Part shown: positions 45,696 through 47,431 of the stretch, piece after piece | How the letters are laid out: the number at the start of each line of letters is the position of its first letter | Position numbering within the stretch: the first letter of the stretch is position 1 | Assembly (NCBI GenBank): GCA_934667175.1 | Contig: CAKULN010000022.1 | Location: 1-47,431, forward strand | Source of the DNA: an uncultured Bacteroidales bacterium | GTDB lineage: Bacteria > Bacteroidota > Bacteroidia > Bacteroidales > UBA932 | DNA length: 47,431 nt | Direction of reading: 5' to 3' | The notes under the pieces: generated by a model | The model's database searches: none | Told to the model about the DNA's origin: nothing | The model's input: the letters and a program-made list of their open reading frames with translations, nothing else | Position numbers and translations under genes: made by a program

Positions 45696-47065
45696 TAGTC
45701 TTTAAGCCCCATTTCGAAGACGGCCATCTGTTCGGCCTTGACTTTCTCGGCTATGTCAATGTAGGGACGCATTGCCTTGTAGTCAGAATGGCCGGTCCAT
45801 TTCATCACGACTTGCGGAGGTATGCCTTGCGACAGGGCGAAACAGATGAAAGTTCTGCGTCCTGCGTGGGTACCGATGAGAGTATATTTAGGGACAAGTT
45901 CCTCAACTTTTTGTCCGGCGCGGTAGAATGTTCTTGAGATCAGTTCATTGAAGCCGCAGAGTTCGCATAGGTCTTTGAGGTAGTAGTTCATCTTCTGATT
46001 TGAGATGACCGGCAGCGCAAGGTTGCCTTTGAATATTTCCATCTCATATTTCTTCAATATAGCCTGTGCGTAGCTGTTCAGTTCTATGGTGAGCCGGTCG
46101 TTTGTTTTCTGGGTGACAACGGTTATTGTGTTGTTTTCGATGTCAGAACGGCGGAGGTTCGCCATATCGGAGTAGCGGAGACTCGTGAAGCAGCAGAAGC
46201 AGAATAGGTCACGGGTCTTGGCGAGCGCTCCGGATTCATTGACTCGCTTCTGGTACTTATTGCCATCAGCATCACATAATTCTACCATTGTGCCGTTCTC
46301 CGGAATCTTGTAGCTATACAGTTTTATGAGTTCCTCTTTGCGGAGGAATATGACAGGCTTTTCAAGTACTTTGAACTTCGGGCGGTATTTATTCACTGTG
46401 TCATCCTTACAGTAGCCTTTTCGGATGGCCCAGTTCAGAAACCATTTGAGGTTATTGTATTGCTTTTGGACGGTCTTTTCTTCGAGGTTTTGTTTGACTC
46501 GGAGGAAGTGTATGAATTTGTTGAGGCCGTTTTCGTTGAATTCATCAAATGTGATCCTCCTGCTGAATTTGCCAAGGTGCATCGAAAAGGTTTTCCATAC
46601 CTGCAATGTGGCGTATGCCCATTGGCTTGCTATCCGCTGTTCGTTTATGAATTCTTTCAGGCGGTCGAATACTGTGACGGATTTTGGGGATTCCGATTCG
46701 ATTTCTTCCAACAGTTGTGTGCGTCCAAGGGCGGCGTTGAGCTGTTCCATCAGATCTTCCTTGGTCGGCAGTTTGGTCAGGTTGTTTTCATAGTTGTCCA
46801 GTGTTGTTTTTATGGCAAGCATTTTCGCGTTGAGTTCATTGCCTTTCACGCCGTTTGAATTGACGGTGTTCGGGATGATGTAATGCAGGGCTTTCGTCTC
46901 CTTTGCCTTGCGGACTGGATCTTCCAGAGCAGCGACCCACTTGTCTTTTGATATGGAGTAGCCGAAGGAAGTCTGCACCCTCACGCCTTTGATGCAGATG
47001 GAGACTCTTATCGGGTGTTCGCCGTGTTTGTTCGGACGAGAATCGAGCATAAATATTACTGCCAT
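45695..47065 (-). CDS. Tyrosine integrase of the middle island
   Basis: This 456-aa integrase has an arm-binding domain, a core-binding domain and a catalytic domain with Arg in SLRYSD, His400/Arg403 (HAGRR), His426 (GHSD) and Tyr435 (PYIDI). The catalytic part is nearly the same as in 16461-17777, and the attachment cores next to both genes are identical, so the two enzymes probably share a target. The first 100 residues differ, consistent with different arm sites. The promoter and TTACGCTCA repeats lie directly upstream. Confidence 0.92.
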   Translation of the reverse strand: MAVIFMLDSRPNKHGEHPIRVSICIKGVRVQTSFGYSISKDKWVAALEDPVRKAKETKALHYIIPNTVNSNGVKGNELNAKMLAIKTTLDNYENNLTKLPTKEDLMEQLNAALGRTQLLEEIESESPKSVTVFDRLKEFINEQRIASQWAYATLQVWKTFSMHLGKFSRRITFDEFNENGLNKFIHFLRVKQNLEEKTVQKQYNNLKWFLNWAIRKGYCKDDTVNKYRPKFKVLEKPVIFLRKEELIKLYSYKIPENGTMVELCDADGNKYQKRVNESGALAKTRDLFCFCCFTSLRYSDMANLRRSDIENNTITVVTQKTNDRLTIELNSYAQAILKKYEMEIFKGNLALPVISNQKMNYYLKDLCELCGFNELISRTFYRAGQKVEELVPKYTLIGTHAGRRTFICFALSQGIPPQVVMKWTGHSDYKAMRPYIDIAEKVKAEQMAVFEMGLKD

Positions 47066-47098
47066 AATCTTTTAAACTTCGGTTAATGTCATAAATTC

Positions 47099-47119
47099 TT
47101 ACGCTCAAATTTACGCTCA
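47099..47119 (-). promoter_or_regulatory. Integrase promoter overlapping arm sites, right end
   Basis: TTACGCTCA occurs at 47099-47107 and 47111-47119. On the minus strand TAAATTTG (47106-47113) spans the junction of the two and fits the -7 consensus, so integrase binding to its arm sites would block its own promoter. That is inference. Confidence 0.6.
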
Positions 47120-47222
47120 TTTTTTGATATATCCTAATGAATTTTGATAAATCGTGGTTTATTGTAAACTATTGTTGGTTATTTATTTATGTTGTTGTAG
47201 CGAACTTTGATTTATGATTTGG

Positions 47223-47243
47223 ATATTCCGCCCATCTCCACAA
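47223..47243 (+). other. Attachment-site core, right copy
   Basis: It is identical over 21 bp to 17966-17986 and in the same orientation. The flanking bases differ on both sides. Confidence 0.75.
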
Positions 47244-47272
47244 TATTGATTAAATATCAGTGGTTTAGAGGT

Positions 47273-47319
47273 TTTACAAACAGATTTACAAACACATTTT
47301 ATTCGTCTATGTTTGTAAA
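47273..47319. repeat. Candidate arm sites of a third island
   Basis: TTTACAAAC occurs at 47273-47281 and 47285-47293 (12-bp spacing) with inverted GTTTGTAAA at 47311-47319. The geometry (two direct, one inverted, starting about 30 bp after the core) copies that at 18019-18062, but the motif differs. A cgccaa/ttggcg hairpin (47396-47410) follows, also as at the left end. No gene is seen in 47066-47431. Confidence 0.6.
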
Positions 47320-47431
47320 ACCTTATCAGTTTACAGTGGATTCAACTATACTATTTTTAGTTGGCTGCACTTAAATTGACGAAAGACCGTTAAATCGCCA
47401 AAGATTGGCGGCTATATTATTTATCAGCAAT

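Larger units (their letters stand above)
17966..47243. mobile_element. Middle integrated island, about 29.3 kb
   Basis: The island is bounded by a 21-bp perfect direct repeat (17966-17986 and 47223-47243), has an integrase pointing inward next to the right copy, and shows the same motif TTACGCTCA at both ends (three copies at 18019-18062, two at 47099-47119). Those are the features of an integrase-mediated element with core and arm sites. It carries replication genes (RepA-like, DUF6371 primase-like) but no visible conjugation genes, capsid, portal or terminase. Cargo comprises lysis-like genes, DUF6266 proteins, a structured RNA region and several defence systems. It may be mobilised by a helper element or phage; this is inference. 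Confidence 0.75.

Overview
The window is accessory DNA from a member of the Bacteroidota, most likely order Bacteroidales. The evidence is the repeated Bacteroidota-type promoter -7 box (TAnnTTTG, twice with TTTG exactly 20 nt upstream), families largely restricted to that phylum (DUF3853, BT4734-like/DUF3987 primase, DUF6266, DUF6371, the integrase type), and a phase-variable hsdS locus of the kind known from Bacteroides. No housekeeping gene is visible. Everything looks like integrated islands.

Layout. Left island (1 to about 17,986, left end not seen): a membrane-anchored transglutaminase-like gene between two copies of a dispersed repeat; an invertible type I restriction-modification locus (three silent hsdS cassettes, a tyrosine recombinase, a DUF3800 gene with a small partner, then expressed hsdS-hsdM-hsdR); a replication/primase module (its DUF3987 gene broken by a 2-nt frameshift), small DNA-binding genes and an integrase.

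Middle island (17,966-47,243). It is bounded by a 21-bp perfect direct repeat that resembles a tmRNA/tRNA 3' end, and carries the same candidate integrase arm motif (TTACGCTCA) at both ends. From left to right it holds a lysis-like cassette (endolysin, small coiled-coil membrane protein, apparent unimolecular spanin); a DUF6266 gene cluster; a PstS-like lipoprotein; about 1.3 kb of gene-free DNA that folds into many long helices and looks like a large structured RNA; a two-gene system (2148-aa sacsin-like ATPase plus Upf1-like helicase fused to a PIN nuclease); a three-gene system (STAS/GHKL ATPase, DUF4325 STAS-like protein, membrane protein); a DpnII-type GATC restriction-modification system with an XRE regulator; and a second HNH/primase/RepA/DUF3853/integrase module. 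After 47,243 the end of a third related island seems to begin, with the same arm-site geometry but a different arm sequence.

How it fits together. Related integrases appear to have stacked islands at one attachment site. Each visible module carries its own replication-type genes and a 9-bp-period repeat array inside a replication gene. The cargo is mostly anti-phage: type I RM with shuffled specificity, DpnII RM, and two uncharacterised ATPase-based systems. Direct copies of a structured repeat sit at several cargo junctions (flanking the transglutaminase gene and flanking the ATPase/helicase-PIN pair), so cargo may be exchanged at those repeats. The best candidates for undescribed biology are the ATPase/helicase-PIN pair, the STAS/GHKL-DUF4325-membrane trio, and the structured RNA with its dispersed repeat.
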